64,000 bases of DNA from Photobacterium frigidiphilum (GCF_003025615.1 NZ_PYMJ01000007.1:1-64000); one strand, 5' to 3'; positions 47,267 to 55,547 are shown, counted from the first letter of the stretch. Numbers and translations are program-made. The notes: generated by a model not told the origin, from the sequence alone.

Positions 47267-48319
47267 TTATATAAGACTCGTCAACATTTCATCTGAGTAT
47301 TCAACTAAGTCTTTCCCATCACGAACACGCTCTACATAATCAGGGTTGGCAATAAATGGTCGACCAATCGCAAGCAGATCAAATTTATCATCCGCAATTG
47401 CTTTACTACCTGTTTCAGCGGTAAAGCTGCCTACACCGACTAAGGTCTTGCTATAAATGCTGCGAACATAACTTGAAGCGCGACCACCTAAATAGTCAAA
47501 TTCCATAGCGTCATCGAAAATGCCAATATGTAGGAAAGCTAAATCACGCTTCTCAAGCTCAGGAATAAGATAATCGAAAACATCACGATCACGGCTGTCA
47601 CCAGCCATATTGAAATATGCACCAGGTGATACACGTAACGCCGTTCTGTCATTGCCGATACGAGCAACTATGGCATCAACCACTTCAAGAGCGAAACGCG
47701 ACATGTTTTCAGGTGTCAGCCCATATTGATCACTGCGGCGGTTACTGTCGTGATGTAAAAATTGGTCAATTAAATAACCGTTTGCACCGTGGATTTCAAC
47801 ACCATCAAAACCTGCGTCAATAGCGTTAGCCGCTGCTTGAGAATAATCACTAACTAACTGAGCAATCTCCTCAACCGATACAGCCTTTGGTATTTGGTAA
47901 GTCAGCTCGCGCATTCTAGGAACACTACCTTCAACACCTACTGCTGAAGGTGCCATGACATCTTGACTACCTGTTGTTTGATAAAAGTGTGGATGTGCTA
48001 CCCGACCAGTGTGCCAAAGTTGTGCAAAAATTTTGCCACCATTTTGATGTACTGCATTAGTTACCGTTCTCCAACCGTCAATTTGTGCCGGAGTAAATAA
48101 ACCTGGGGTATTAGGATAACCTTGGCCGTCAGGGCGGATGATCACCGCTTCTGAAATAATTAACCCCGCTTCGCCTCGACGACCATAGTAGTCAGCCATA
48201 TCTTGAGTCGGTATTAATTCATCATCAGCCATACAACGAGTCAGTGGTGCCATGAGAATGCGATTTTTTAAAGATAAAGTCTTATTAAGAGCATAAGTTT
48301 GAAATAGGTTAGCTGTCAT
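47267..48319 (-). CDS. nemA: Old-yellow-enzyme family alkene/nitro reductase (N-ethylmaleimide reductase)
   Basis: The start at ATG 48319, with AGAGG upstream, gives 350 residues. It is an FMN-dependent (beta/alpha)8 barrel. MAPLTRCMAD and FAQLWHTGRVAHP contact FMN; GVEIHGANGYLIDQFL carries the His/Asn pair that orients substrates. It reduces activated C=C bonds and nitro or electrophilic compounds with NAD(P)H. It diverges from a TetR regulator across three palindromic operators, the same logic as nemR-nemA, so induction by reactive electrophiles is likely. Confidence 0.93.
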   Translation of the reverse strand: MTANLFQTYALNKTLSLKNRILMAPLTRCMADDELIPTQDMADYYGRRGEAGLIISEAVIIRPDGQGYPNTPGLFTPAQIDGWRTVTNAVHQNGGKIFAQLWHTGRVAHPHFYQTTGSQDVMAPSAVGVEGSVPRMRELTYQIPKAVSVEEIAQLVSDYSQAAANAIDAGFDGVEIHGANGYLIDQFLHHDSNRRSDQYGLTPENMSRFALEVVDAIVARIGNDRTALRVSPGAYFNMAGDSRDRDVFDYLIPELEKRDLAFLHIGIFDDAMEFDYLGGRASSYVRSIYSKTLVGVGSFTAETGSKAIADDKFDLLAIGRPFIANPDYVERVRDGKDLVEYSDEMLTSLI

Positions 48320-48333
48320 AGCGACCTCTGTTT

Positions 48334-48403
48334 CTTGAATGAACATTCAAGATATGTTTTTTTGAGTGAACGTTCAAGACCTTTTTTTGAATATACGTTC
48401 AAA
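48334..48403. promoter_or_regulatory. Three tandem palindromic operators between nemA and its TetR regulator
   Basis: Three 18-bp inverted repeats share the pattern YTTGARTR-NN-CRTTCAAR. They are CTTGAATGAACATTCAAG (48334-48351), TTTGAGTGAACGTTCAAG (48361-48378) and TTTGAATATACGTTCAAA (48386-48403). Centres are 27 and 25 bases apart. The first is 15 bases upstream of the nemA start. They are the likely binding sites of the adjacent TetR protein. Confidence 0.8.
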
Positions 48404-48477
48404 ATTGGTTACAATAGACTTCACTTGTACAAAACTACTCAGACATAAAGAGTCCCAACAAGAGTTACTAACTAGCC

Positions 48478-49059
48478 ATGCGAGTTGCAGAATTTGATAG
48501 AAAGAAGGTGCTGAGATCTGCTATGACCTCCTTTATGGATAAAGGTTACGGTAATACCAGTATGCAAGATCTGAAAAAAGCCACAGGTTTACACCCCGGC
48601 TCTATCTATTGTGCGTTCGAAAATAAGCGTGGCCTCCTTTTAGCAGCATTAGATCAATACCATCAGGATCGAAATACTGAGTTCACTGGTTTTTTTTCTG
48701 GTCAAAGGCCAGTACTTATTGAGCTTAGGTCCTATCTTGATAATATCGCTGTAGAATGCCAGAGCTGTGATGCCTCTCGGGCTTGTTTACTGACAAAAGC
48801 ACTGAATGAAGTTGCTGAACAAGATGAAAAAGTGCATGCCATTATCACGCTTCATCTAGCTAACTGGCAGCAAGCAATTACCCAAGTATTGCAAAAGGCA
48901 ATTGATCAAAAGGAAATTAGCAGCGAACGCAACGCTGATGCACGCGCTCATTATCTAATGATGGGTATATATGGGTTAAGAACATTCGCCCACACTCACC
49001 CTGAAGGTAACACCATAAAGAAGCTCGCCGAGCAGCTTTATCAAGATGTGTGTCGATAG
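48478..49059 (+). CDS. TetR-family repressor, probable regulator of nemA
   Basis: The 193-residue protein has a TetR helix-turn-helix (TSMQDLKKATGLHPGSIYCA, about residues 27-46) and a C-terminal ligand domain with three closely spaced cysteines (C94, C97, C103). NemR of E. coli senses electrophiles and hypochlorite through a reactive cysteine in this region, so a similar thiol switch is plausible. It diverges from nemA and probably represses both genes through the three shared operators. Confidence 0.88.
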   Translation: MRVAEFDRKKVLRSAMTSFMDKGYGNTSMQDLKKATGLHPGSIYCAFENKRGLLLAALDQYHQDRNTEFTGFFSGQRPVLIELRSYLDNIAVECQSCDASRACLLTKALNEVAEQDEKVHAIITLHLANWQQAITQVLQKAIDQKEISSERNADARAHYLMMGIYGLRTFAHTHPEGNTIKKLAEQLYQDVCR

Positions 49060-49184
49060 CTAAATCATAACGTTGTTAAGATCAAAATTGATTTATTCGC
49101 GTGAGGTACATTAGATAAAAAACAGTATCTTGCAATCATAACGCAATATTAATATTATAGATAAATACTCACAGGAGAAATATG

Positions 49185-49355
49185 ATGAAGCCCACCCCAC
49201 AAGCAAGCGATCTTGCAATCAATCCTAAACCGAAGAAGAAACCAGTAAAAAAAATTGATAAAGAGACTCCAGACAAAAAGACAAAAGTAAGTGCCCGTAA
49301 TCGTATTGAAGAAATTAAAGCACAGCAGGAATGGGAAAAGGAATGGGGAATATAA
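49185..49355 (+). CDS. Small highly charged protein
   Basis: The ATG at 49185 follows AGGAG by seven bases; an ATG three bases earlier is also in frame. The product has 56 residues: a Lys/Pro-rich N-terminal half (NPKPKKKPVKKIDKE) and a C-terminal helix (SARNRIEEIKAQQEWEKEWG). Compact charged proteins of this shape are common in Vibrionaceae and uncharacterised. Standard coding signals (good ribosome-binding site, biased composition) support it over an antisense frame across the same bases. Confidence 0.6.
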   Translation: MKPTPQASDLAINPKPKKKPVKKIDKETPDKKTKVSARNRIEEIKAQQEWEKEWGI

Positions 49356-49402
49356 CTATAATAAAACCAGAGTCGCACAATCGGGTTTTCAAGAAGTTAT
49401 AA

Positions 49403-49680
49403 TTAAAGTACTGGCGTAATGACTTCCAAACGCAATAAGGCTACCAATGCGTCGAATTCACCCCAAACAGATAAATATTCAGGATTGTCGAGCAGTCCAT
49501 TTTGAATCATTGACCACAATTCCACACTTTCCGGTGTCGGCCTAACCTCTTCATTTGATTTCCATTCTAAACAATCGATAATTATAGGGTTCGAAATGGT
49601 GAGTAATGGCGAATACCATAACCTACCATTCCAATTTTCGACAAAAGCGTTTACTCACAATCTAACATACTTGTATGCAT
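49403..49680 (-). pseudogene. Frameshifted small acidic protein gene
   Basis: On the minus strand an ATG (49678-49680) opens MHTSMLDCE and then hits TAA. One base out of phase, the frame continues without interruption for 83 codons to a TAA at 49403-49405. It includes ENWNGRLWYSPLLTISNP and VELWSMIQNGLLDNPEYLSV. The second frame has no start codon of its own. Adding one base at the GAG/GTA junction would give a 92-residue protein, and 278 bases is one short of 93 codons. It is either a recently disrupted gene or a sequencing error. No family is recognised; the composition (Trp, Glu, Leu) is protein-like. Confidence 0.55.
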
Positions 49681-49706
49681 TGATTACGAAAAGTATAATT
49701 ATTATC

Positions 49707-49727
49707 AGTAAGTTACTAGAACTTACT
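49707..49727. promoter_or_regulatory. Palindromic operator upstream of the second TetR gene
   Basis: The arms AGTAAGTT (49707-49714) and AACTTACT (49720-49727) are perfect inverted repeats with a 5-base spacer. The contained string TAAGTTACTA recurs twice before the respiratory operon at 50681-50690 and 50713-50722. It is probably an autoregulatory site. Confidence 0.7.
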
Positions 49728-49808
49728 TAATCACATCAAATGTCATATAGAAATTATAAATTCCTAATCTATCGTGGTGATAGGTTTCAGCGATTTTTAG
49801 GATACAAC

Positions 49809-50381
49809 ATGTCAAAACGCATGGATAAAGATGCAAGAAGGGAGCAGCTATTATCAACCGCTGTTTCCATTATAAAAGAGCGTGGTGCAGAGGCATTGAC
49901 GCTAGCAACGGTTGCAGAGCAAGCCGGAGTAACAAAGCCTATTGCTTATAACCATTTTGAAAACAAAGAAAATTTACTGAAACAGATCTATCAAGATATT
50001 GATAATCGCTTAATTGAGTCAATACAAATAGCCAAACAATCAAGTAGTCAATCAATCACAGATACTGTATCCATTTTTTGTGAGTCATATTTTAATTGTA
50101 TGTTGGAAAATTCAAACATTTACGGGCTTACAATTGCGGCACTAAAATGCTATCCGAACAATGCAGACCTCTCTAAAAATATTCAAGATTTTTTTGTGGA
50201 TGCATATTCCGATATCTTTCAGCTACCAATTTCTGATGATAACCACCAAAATCATTTAAAGCTCATCACAATTTATGGAATCATAGAGTCTGTTGGTGAT
50301 GCTGCCATCTCTGGCCACATACCAAAAAATATCGCGTTAGCTTACTTGAAGGAAGAGGTCTACCACATCATTCTCAAGTAG
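49809..50381 (+). CDS. TetR-family regulator, probable controller of the respiratory operon
   Basis: The start at ATG 49809, with AGGA six bases upstream, gives 190 residues. An upstream in-frame ATG at 49740 adds a non-conserved basic tail. The helix-turn-helix is LTLATVAEQAGVTKPIAYNH (about residues 30-49). The ligand domain is unremarkable. It precedes the cytochrome b gene by ~500 bases in the same direction. A palindrome at its own promoter shares the half-site found twice before the operon, so it probably controls itself and the operon. The ligand is unknown. Confidence 0.88.
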   Translation: MSKRMDKDARREQLLSTAVSIIKERGAEALTLATVAEQAGVTKPIAYNHFENKENLLKQIYQDIDNRLIESIQIAKQSSSQSITDTVSIFCESYFNCMLENSNIYGLTIAALKCYPNNADLSKNIQDFFVDAYSDIFQLPISDDNHQNHLKLITIYGIIESVGDAAISGHIPKNIALAYLKEEVYHIILK

Positions 50382-50512
50382 GATATTAAGATACCGATAT
50401 TGTTACTCCAGCGAACTTAATAAAATTCATACCATTGCTATTATGTGTGGGGCTTGACCCCATCCACCTTGGCCAACCGCTATAATGAAAACTAAAATTA
50501 CAGCAAAAGAAC

Positions 50513-50572
50513 TATACCCAAGTTACCTCAAGATGCTCGTTTCAGCGAGAATCTTGGGGTGACTTGGGTATA
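50513..50572. repeat. Two-armed palindromic repeat (REP/MITE-like)
   Basis: TATACCCAAGT (50513-50523) pairs with ACTTGGGTATA (50562-50572). Inner arms ACCTCAAGAT and ATCTTGGGGT pair across a central GCTCG...CGAG region. It forms a ~60-base hairpin that recalls dispersed palindromes in Vibrionaceae genomes. It lies after the TetR gene and before the operon regulatory region. A short relative occurs at 42576-42598. Confidence 0.65.
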
Positions 50573-50587
50573 TAACCTAACGTCCTC

Positions 50588-50601
50588 ATGATTTTAATCA
50601 A
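50588..50601. promoter_or_regulatory. FNR-like site upstream of the respiratory operon
   Basis: ATGATTTTAATCAA matches the FNR consensus TTGAT-N4-ATCAA at nine of ten conserved bases. It lies 289 bases before the first gene. Anaerobic activation would suit this operon, but the distance is long and the site is AT-rich, so chance occurrence is possible. Confidence 0.35.
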
Positions 50602-50680
50602 AGAATAACTAATAATTATATCAACTCATCATTGTCAATTACCTCCTATTTCAAAAATACAATTAAAATCACACTTTACG

Positions 50681-50730
50681 TAAGTTACTAATGGTAACAT
50701 TAAATTTCACACTAAGTTACTATTGGTAAT
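50681..50730. promoter_or_regulatory. Pair of TetR operator-like sites before the respiratory operon
   Basis: TAAGTTACTA occurs at 50681-50690 and 50713-50722, 32 bases (about three helical turns) apart. Each is followed by a partial inverted arm: GTTAC-N5-GTAAC is perfect at 50684-50698, and GTTAC-N5-GTAAT is near-perfect at 50716-50730. The same string is inside the palindrome before the TetR gene. Confidence 0.65.
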
Positions 50731-50889
50731 AAAGCATTATTGCTTAAATGGTAGCTATCAATTTAAACAAATTAAAATCAATGAACAATGGCTGTTAGCC
50801 ATAAAACGGAGCAAGAGATTAAACACTAATATTTTAAAGTACTATCAACAGTTATTTTAATAATAAAACAATAAAAGTGAAGGTTTAAA

Positions 50890-51657
50890 ATGGAACAATC
50901 TTCTATATGGTTAGATATATTATCTAATCAATCGTTCATGTCATGGTTATTAGTCGGAAGTGTTGTGGGCGTTGCACTGATTATGGGACTTTTTGTCTTA
51001 GTAAATGGTACATCCAAACTAGACGACGGCTTTAGTGGCAAGCTTATTCAACGCTGGCCAATTCGCAGTGTCATAATACATTGGTTTGGTGCAATACCTT
51101 GTTTAATATTGATTTTAACGGGTGTCATAATCGGTGCGGGCAAAGTAATTTTCGAACCGGGCAGCAATAGTTGGGCAACAGCCGTTAAGCTATCGGCAAC
51201 TTTACATGAATTAGCCGTATTTCCATTTATGATTGGTGCTTTCATCATGGTCATCACGTGGTGGAAAGAACAATTATTTAAAAAGTACGATATTGACTGG
51301 TTTATAAAAGCAGGTGGTTATATTAATTTTGGTAAAAAACAACACCCTGAAGCTGGTTTTGCTAATGGTGGTGAAAAACTCTGGTTTTGGGTATTTACAA
51401 TAAACTTTATAATTCTTTCTTCTACTGGTCTTATGCTCTTTTTTCCAGACTTCGCTCCATCTCATGAATATGCACCTATTGTTATTTCCCTTCATATTAT
51501 CTCTGCTATGGCTATTGGCGCTTTTGCCATTGTTCATATATTTATGGCAACCGTAATTTCTGAGGGTGGTTTAAGTAACATGACCACAGGGAAGTGCGAT
51601 GAGAACTGGGCAAAACAGCACCATAATCGCTGGTACAAAACATTAAATAAAAAATAA
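50890..51657 (+). CDS. Cytochrome b subunit of a molybdenum oxidoreductase (FdnI/PhsC-like)
   Basis: The 255-residue integral membrane protein has about five hydrophobic segments. Candidate haem ligands are H64 (VIIHWFGAIP), H106 (ATLHELAVF), H202 (ISLHIISAM) and H216 (FAIVHIFMA). The C-terminal WAKQHHNRWY matches the formate dehydrogenase gamma family (FdnI/FdoI), to which PhsC of thiosulfate reductase also belongs. It would exchange electrons between quinol and the ferredoxin-like subunit encoded 12 bases downstream. GAAGG precedes the ATG. Tetrathionate reductases normally use an NrfD-like TtrC anchor instead, so this is an unusual partner. Confidence 0.88.
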   Translation: MEQSSIWLDILSNQSFMSWLLVGSVVGVALIMGLFVLVNGTSKLDDGFSGKLIQRWPIRSVIIHWFGAIPCLILILTGVIIGAGKVIFEPGSNSWATAVKLSATLHELAVFPFMIGAFIMVITWWKEQLFKKYDIDWFIKAGGYINFGKKQHPEAGFANGGEKLWFWVFTINFIILSSTGLMLFFPDFAPSHEYAPIVISLHIISAMAIGAFAIVHIFMATVISEGGLSNMTTGKCDENWAKQHHNRWYKTLNKK

Positions 51658-51669
51658 GGCGAAAATATA

Positions 51670-52383
51670 ATGGATAGACGTAAAGCGATTAAGCTGCTCG
51701 CTGGCGGTACTACCGTGTCACTGGTATCTGCCTCCCCCGTCATTGCATCAGTCATAGCCAGCAATTCAGAACAAGACAACAAGAAACTAGCAATGGTGAT
51801 CGACCTACGCCGCTGTAACGGCTGTAAAGCCTGTGTCACTGCTTGCGGTCATGAAAATGGCAATGAACCTAATGAACACCGAACTCAGGTACTTCAAAGT
51901 AGTACTGAAATTAATGGCAAAGAGTATGTGCTCAACCTTCCCTTACTTTGCAATCAGTGCGACAACCCAGTATGTACCAAAGTATGTCCGACTGGAGCTA
52001 CGTTTAAACGTAAAGAAGACGGAATTGTGGTGGTCGATTCCACTGGCTGTATCAATTGTAATTTCTGCGTTTACACCTGTCCTTATGATGGCGTGCGTTT
52101 CACTAATAGTAAAACAGGCACTGTAGACAAGTGTAATTTCTGCATTCAGCGCACCACAAAAGGCTTCCTTCCCGCCTGTGTAGAAACCTGTACCGGAGGT
52201 GCTCGTGTCTTTGGTGATCTGAAAGATCCCGACAGTGACGTTTCCAAATTACTCAAGGAGCATGAAGCGTTAGTTCTTCAATCTGACAAGAACACCCAGC
52301 CTAACGTTTATTACATTGGCTTAACAGATACAGAAAGTGATCAGCCGTATAACCTAAATTCAGCACTTACATGGCAGCGTTAA
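51670..52383 (+). CDS. Four-cluster [4Fe-4S] ferredoxin subunit (TtrB/PhsB/DmsB-like)
   Basis: The 237-residue protein has four cysteine groups: RRCNGCKACVTAC, LLCNQCDNPVCTKVC, GCINCNFCVYTC with CP following, and KCNFC with PACVETC. This is the standard electron-transfer subunit of periplasm-facing complex iron-sulfur molybdoenzymes. An N-terminal MDRRKAIKLLAGG segment looks like a Tat signal, as in TtrB. AAGGCG precedes the ATG. Its stop codon lies two bases before the preferred start of the catalytic subunit, indicating translational coupling. Confidence 0.93.
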   Translation: MDRRKAIKLLAGGTTVSLVSASPVIASVIASNSEQDNKKLAMVIDLRRCNGCKACVTACGHENGNEPNEHRTQVLQSSTEINGKEYVLNLPLLCNQCDNPVCTKVCPTGATFKRKEDGIVVVDSTGCINCNFCVYTCPYDGVRFTNSKTGTVDKCNFCIQRTTKGFLPACVETCTGGARVFGDLKDPDSDVSKLLKEHEALVLQSDKNTQPNVYYIGLTDTESDQPYNLNSALTWQR

Positions 52384-52385
52384 TT

Positions 52386-55300
52386 ATGGATCGTAGACAA
52401 TTTTTAAAAATGGGTGCCGCAACAACATTCACAGGCGGAATGACTGGCATTTCTAAAGCAACTGCTGACGAGAGTAATCAGGATATCAGCCGTTATGCAC
52501 CATTAAGTGCCGAACCGGAATTTATTCTGGGTCCCGACAACAAGCTCACTAATAACCCAAACCAGCGCTTTGCTTTTACCAAGTGTTTTGGTTGCTACAA
52601 CGTTTGTGGTGCACGCATTCGCATCGACAATAATACCGATCAAATCCTGCGTGTCTGTGGCAACCCATACGCTCTATCCACCCAATCAGGTAATCCTGTT
52701 GCAATGGAGGTATCACCTCAGGAAGCGATGTTACAACTCGTTGGTGAACAGGGAAATGAGAACCGATCAACGCTTTGTGGCAGAGGCAACGCAGTCCCCG
52801 ATGCCATTACCGATTCACGCCGCGTAACTCAATGCCTGAAGCGCATAGGTAAACGAGGCGAAAATCACTGGCAGTCTATCTCCTATGAACAACTCATTAA
52901 GGAAGTCGTTGAAGGTGGCAATCTATTTGGTGAAGGTCACGTTGAAGGCCTATCAGATATCTACGACGATAAAACTGTCGCCAATCCAGCCTATCCGGAC
53001 TTTGGACCGAAGAAAAATCAGCTGCTAATGACCGGTTGCTCTGAAGATCCGGCCCGCTGGGGATTTTACAAACGTTTCTCTGAAGCGTCTTGGGGTACAC
53101 CGAACATAGGTAACAAAGACTCATATTGTGGCCACCAGCAAGTAGCAGGATGCGCACTTGGTGTGGAAGACGGAGCCAACAGTGGTGCATTGCCAACAAC
53201 GGATTTCGAGCACTGTGAATTTGCTATTTTTATTGGCACTAACCCCGGACTTAGCGGAATCAGCCTAAACTCAGCCTCTAAGCGTTTGGCTGATGCTCGA
53301 ACACAAAACCCTAACTTCAAATATGTGGTTATTGATCCGATTCTGCGTTCACTCACTAGCTCATCAACACCAGAAAATTGTGAATGGGTACCTATTCGAT
53401 CCAGCGGTGATACCGCCTTAATGCACGCAATGATGCAGTACATCATTAACAACGAGCGATATAATAAATCCTATCTAGCTTCATGTAGCCAAGAAGGTGC
53501 TTACAAGGTTAGTGAAATCAACTATACCAACGCGCCATACCTGGTCGTCACCGATAAAAAACATCCTCTATATCGTAAATTCTTGACTGCTGCAGCCTGT
53601 GGCAAAGGCGATGCTGATACAAAAATGGTGATAGATGCCAAAAGCCAACAGCTAACAACGTCAGACAGTTCAGAGCCTTGTAACATCAAGTTCAGTGGAA
53701 AAGTGACCACGGAAGATGGTCAGGCAATCAAGGTTGAAACCGCCTTCTCGCTATTGGCAAAACGCGTCAATGAACATTCTATGGCCGATTACGCCGCCGA
53801 ATGTCAGGTACCTGAAGCTAAGATCATAGAGCTTGCTAAAGAGTTCACTTCGCACGGTCGTCGCGTATCTATCGAAACCAATACCGGTTGTAACGCCAGT
53901 GATGGCAGTCAATTTGCTTTTGCCATGATCATGCTCGCCACCCTCGTGGGAGCACATAATGCCAAGGGCGGCATGCTGCACACTGGCAGTATGGGGTTCG
54001 AGAACACTTCACCTCTCTACGATATGATGGCCTTTGAGCATGCACATCTTAGTGGTTTTAATGCTGAACGTTCGGGTGACTATCGTCAAAGCAATGAATT
54101 CAAAGAGAAAGTTAAAAACGGAATTAATCCGTACCCATCTGATATGCCATGGAATGAAACCTTCATTCAGGACAATGCAGGAGAGCTACTTGTCGCCCAT
54201 GCCAACGGTAATCCATTTAAGTTTAAGGCTTGGATTGCATGGGCAAACAACCCTCTTTATGCCTGCTCAGGCTTAAAGGACCAAGTAGAAGCGTCAATCA
54301 AAGACCCTAAACAGCTAGGTCTGATCATCGCATCCGACCCTTACTTTAATGAAACCAATGTCTACGCGGATTATTTTGTTCCGGATCTGGCTCAATACGA
54401 GCAATGGGGAGCCTCTCGTCAATGGGGAAGTGAGTTAATGGGTGATGTTGTGTCCTTCCCTATTATTACCCCTAAAACACCGCTCAATGCCGAGGGCAAC
54501 CGAGTGTGTATGGAACAATTCCTGATCGATGTTGCGAAACAAATCAAACTGAATGGCTTCGGTGAAAATGCCTTTAAAGATACAGCGGGTAACGCAAAAG
54601 CGATCAACACGCCGGAAGACTACTATATCCCTGTATTAGCTAATCTGGCACACAGTGACGAAGTACTACCTAACCCAACAGAAGAAGACGTTAAATTCAC
54701 CAGTGTAGACCGCATTTATTCTCAGTTAAAAGAACGATTAAAGGCGGAAGAAATTGGGCCGACCATGTTCTTATTCACACGGGGCGGCCGTTACCTTACG
54801 GTAAATAGTCGATATGAAGGCGAATTCTTCCATGAAATGATGAGATGGGATGCCCAATTTCAAATATACAATGAAGGCCTAGCACATATAACCAACTTTC
54901 ATTCAGGAGAATACCTTGATGGCTTGCCAGTATTTGACAAGCAAAGGTTCTGGGACGGCACCGCCATCCGCGATCTCTGGAGCGAAAATGAGTATCCATT
55001 CTACTTCTCGACGTTCAAGCATCAGCTGCGCAGCCCGTATTCCGTTACGCTCAAGAGCATCACAGCCCTCGGTGAGTCAAACTTTATTCAGATGAATGAA
55101 AACGATGCGAAAAAATATGGATTGAAGACGGGTGACAAAGCACGAATAGCCACCCCCAAAGGTGCCGCAATTGAGGGTATCGTTCAGGCAGATACTACCA
55201 TAGCGAAAAGCTGTATCGCAGTGCCACTTGGCTATGGCCATACCGCCTTTGGCGCGAGTGATATCACTATTGATGGTAAAACCCTTACGGGGATTCCTGA

Positions 55301-55433
55301 AAGGAAGGGGGGTATGGCGGTGAATGCCTTTAACGCCGTTGACCCAACCCGAAAAGGCGCCAGTTTGTATCGCGACGTGACCTTTGGCTCTACCGCCCGC
55401 CATGGTATCCCGATGAAAATCGAGAAGGTGTAA
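52386..55433 (+). CDS. Tat-exported molybdopterin oxidoreductase catalytic subunit, TtrA-like
   Basis: From ATG 52386 the protein has 1015 residues and starts MDRRQFLKMGAAT, a twin-arginine signal. A five-residue longer start is possible. An N-terminal [4Fe-4S] motif (C67, C70, C74, C131) is followed by the molybdenum-binding DMSO-reductase fold. The probable metal ligand is C248 in DSYCGHQQVAG. The segment GKRGENHWQSISYEQLIKEV plus VEGGNLFGEGHVEGL closely matches Salmonella tetrathionate reductase TtrA, and the length (1020) agrees. Substrate could be tetrathionate, thiosulfate, or an As/Se oxyanion, since ArrA and SrdA are relatives. Codon use is more GC-rich than flanking genes. A terminator follows. 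Confidence 0.9.
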   Translation: MDRRQFLKMGAATTFTGGMTGISKATADESNQDISRYAPLSAEPEFILGPDNKLTNNPNQRFAFTKCFGCYNVCGARIRIDNNTDQILRVCGNPYALSTQSGNPVAMEVSPQEAMLQLVGEQGNENRSTLCGRGNAVPDAITDSRRVTQCLKRIGKRGENHWQSISYEQLIKEVVEGGNLFGEGHVEGLSDIYDDKTVANPAYPDFGPKKNQLLMTGCSEDPARWGFYKRFSEASWGTPNIGNKDSYCGHQQVAGCALGVEDGANSGALPTTDFEHCEFAIFIGTNPGLSGISLNSASKRLADARTQNPNFKYVVIDPILRSLTSSSTPENCEWVPIRSSGDTALMHAMMQYIINNERYNKSYLASCSQEGAYKVSEINYTNAPYLVVTDKKHPLYRKFLTAAACGKGDADTKMVIDAKSQQLTTSDSSEPCNIKFSGKVTTEDGQAIKVETAFSLLAKRVNEHSMADYAAECQVPEAKIIELAKEFTSHGRRVSIETNTGCNASDGSQFAFAMIMLATLVGAHNAKGGMLHTGSMGFENTSPLYDMMAFEHAHLSGFNAERSGDYRQSNEFKEKVKNGINPYPSDMPWNETFIQDNAGELLVAHANGNPFKFKAWIAWANNPLYACSGLKDQVEASIKDPKQLGLIIASDPYFNETNVYADYFVPDLAQYEQWGASRQWGSELMGDVVSFPIITPKTPLNAEGNRVCMEQFLIDVAKQIKLNGFGENAFKDTAGNAKAINTPEDYYIPVLANLAHSDEVLPNPTEEDVKFTSVDRIYSQLKERLKAEEIGPTMFLFTRGGRYLTVNSRYEGEFFHEMMRWDAQFQIYNEGLAHITNFHSGEYLDGLPVFDKQRFWDGTAIRDLWSENEYPFYFSTFKHQLRSPYSVTLKSITALGESNFIQMNENDAKKYGLKTGDKARIATPKGAAIEGIVQADTTIAKSCIAVPLGYGHTAFGASDITIDGKTLTGIPERKGGMAVNAFNAVDPTRKGASLYRDVTFGSTARHGIPMKIEKV

Positions 55434-55494
55434 CTTAATAAAACCAGGCTAGATTCATTGACTAATTTTTTGTCTTAGTTTTAGTTCACATAAG

Positions 55495-55521
55495 AAAGGC
55501 TCGCAAAATCTGCGAGCCTTT
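55495..55521 (+). terminator. Terminator of the respiratory operon
   Basis: AAAGGCTCGCA and TGCGAGCCTTT form a perfect 11-bp stem with a 5-base loop, 61 bases past the catalytic-subunit stop. Confidence 0.85.
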
Positions 55522-55547
55522 ATCATTGCTAAATCTATTGAGTCAGT

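Noticed and set aside
49169..49378. Minus-strand ORF with a hydrophobic, Phe/Leu/Ser-rich product
   Set aside because: It is the complement of the Lys-rich small protein at 49185-49355, which has a good ribosome-binding site; poly-Phe content is what Lys codons give in reverse.
53066..53452. Minus-strand ORFs inside the TtrA-like gene
   Set aside because: Several antisense frames occur in the GC-richer catalytic gene; none has a ribosome-binding site or recognisable domain.
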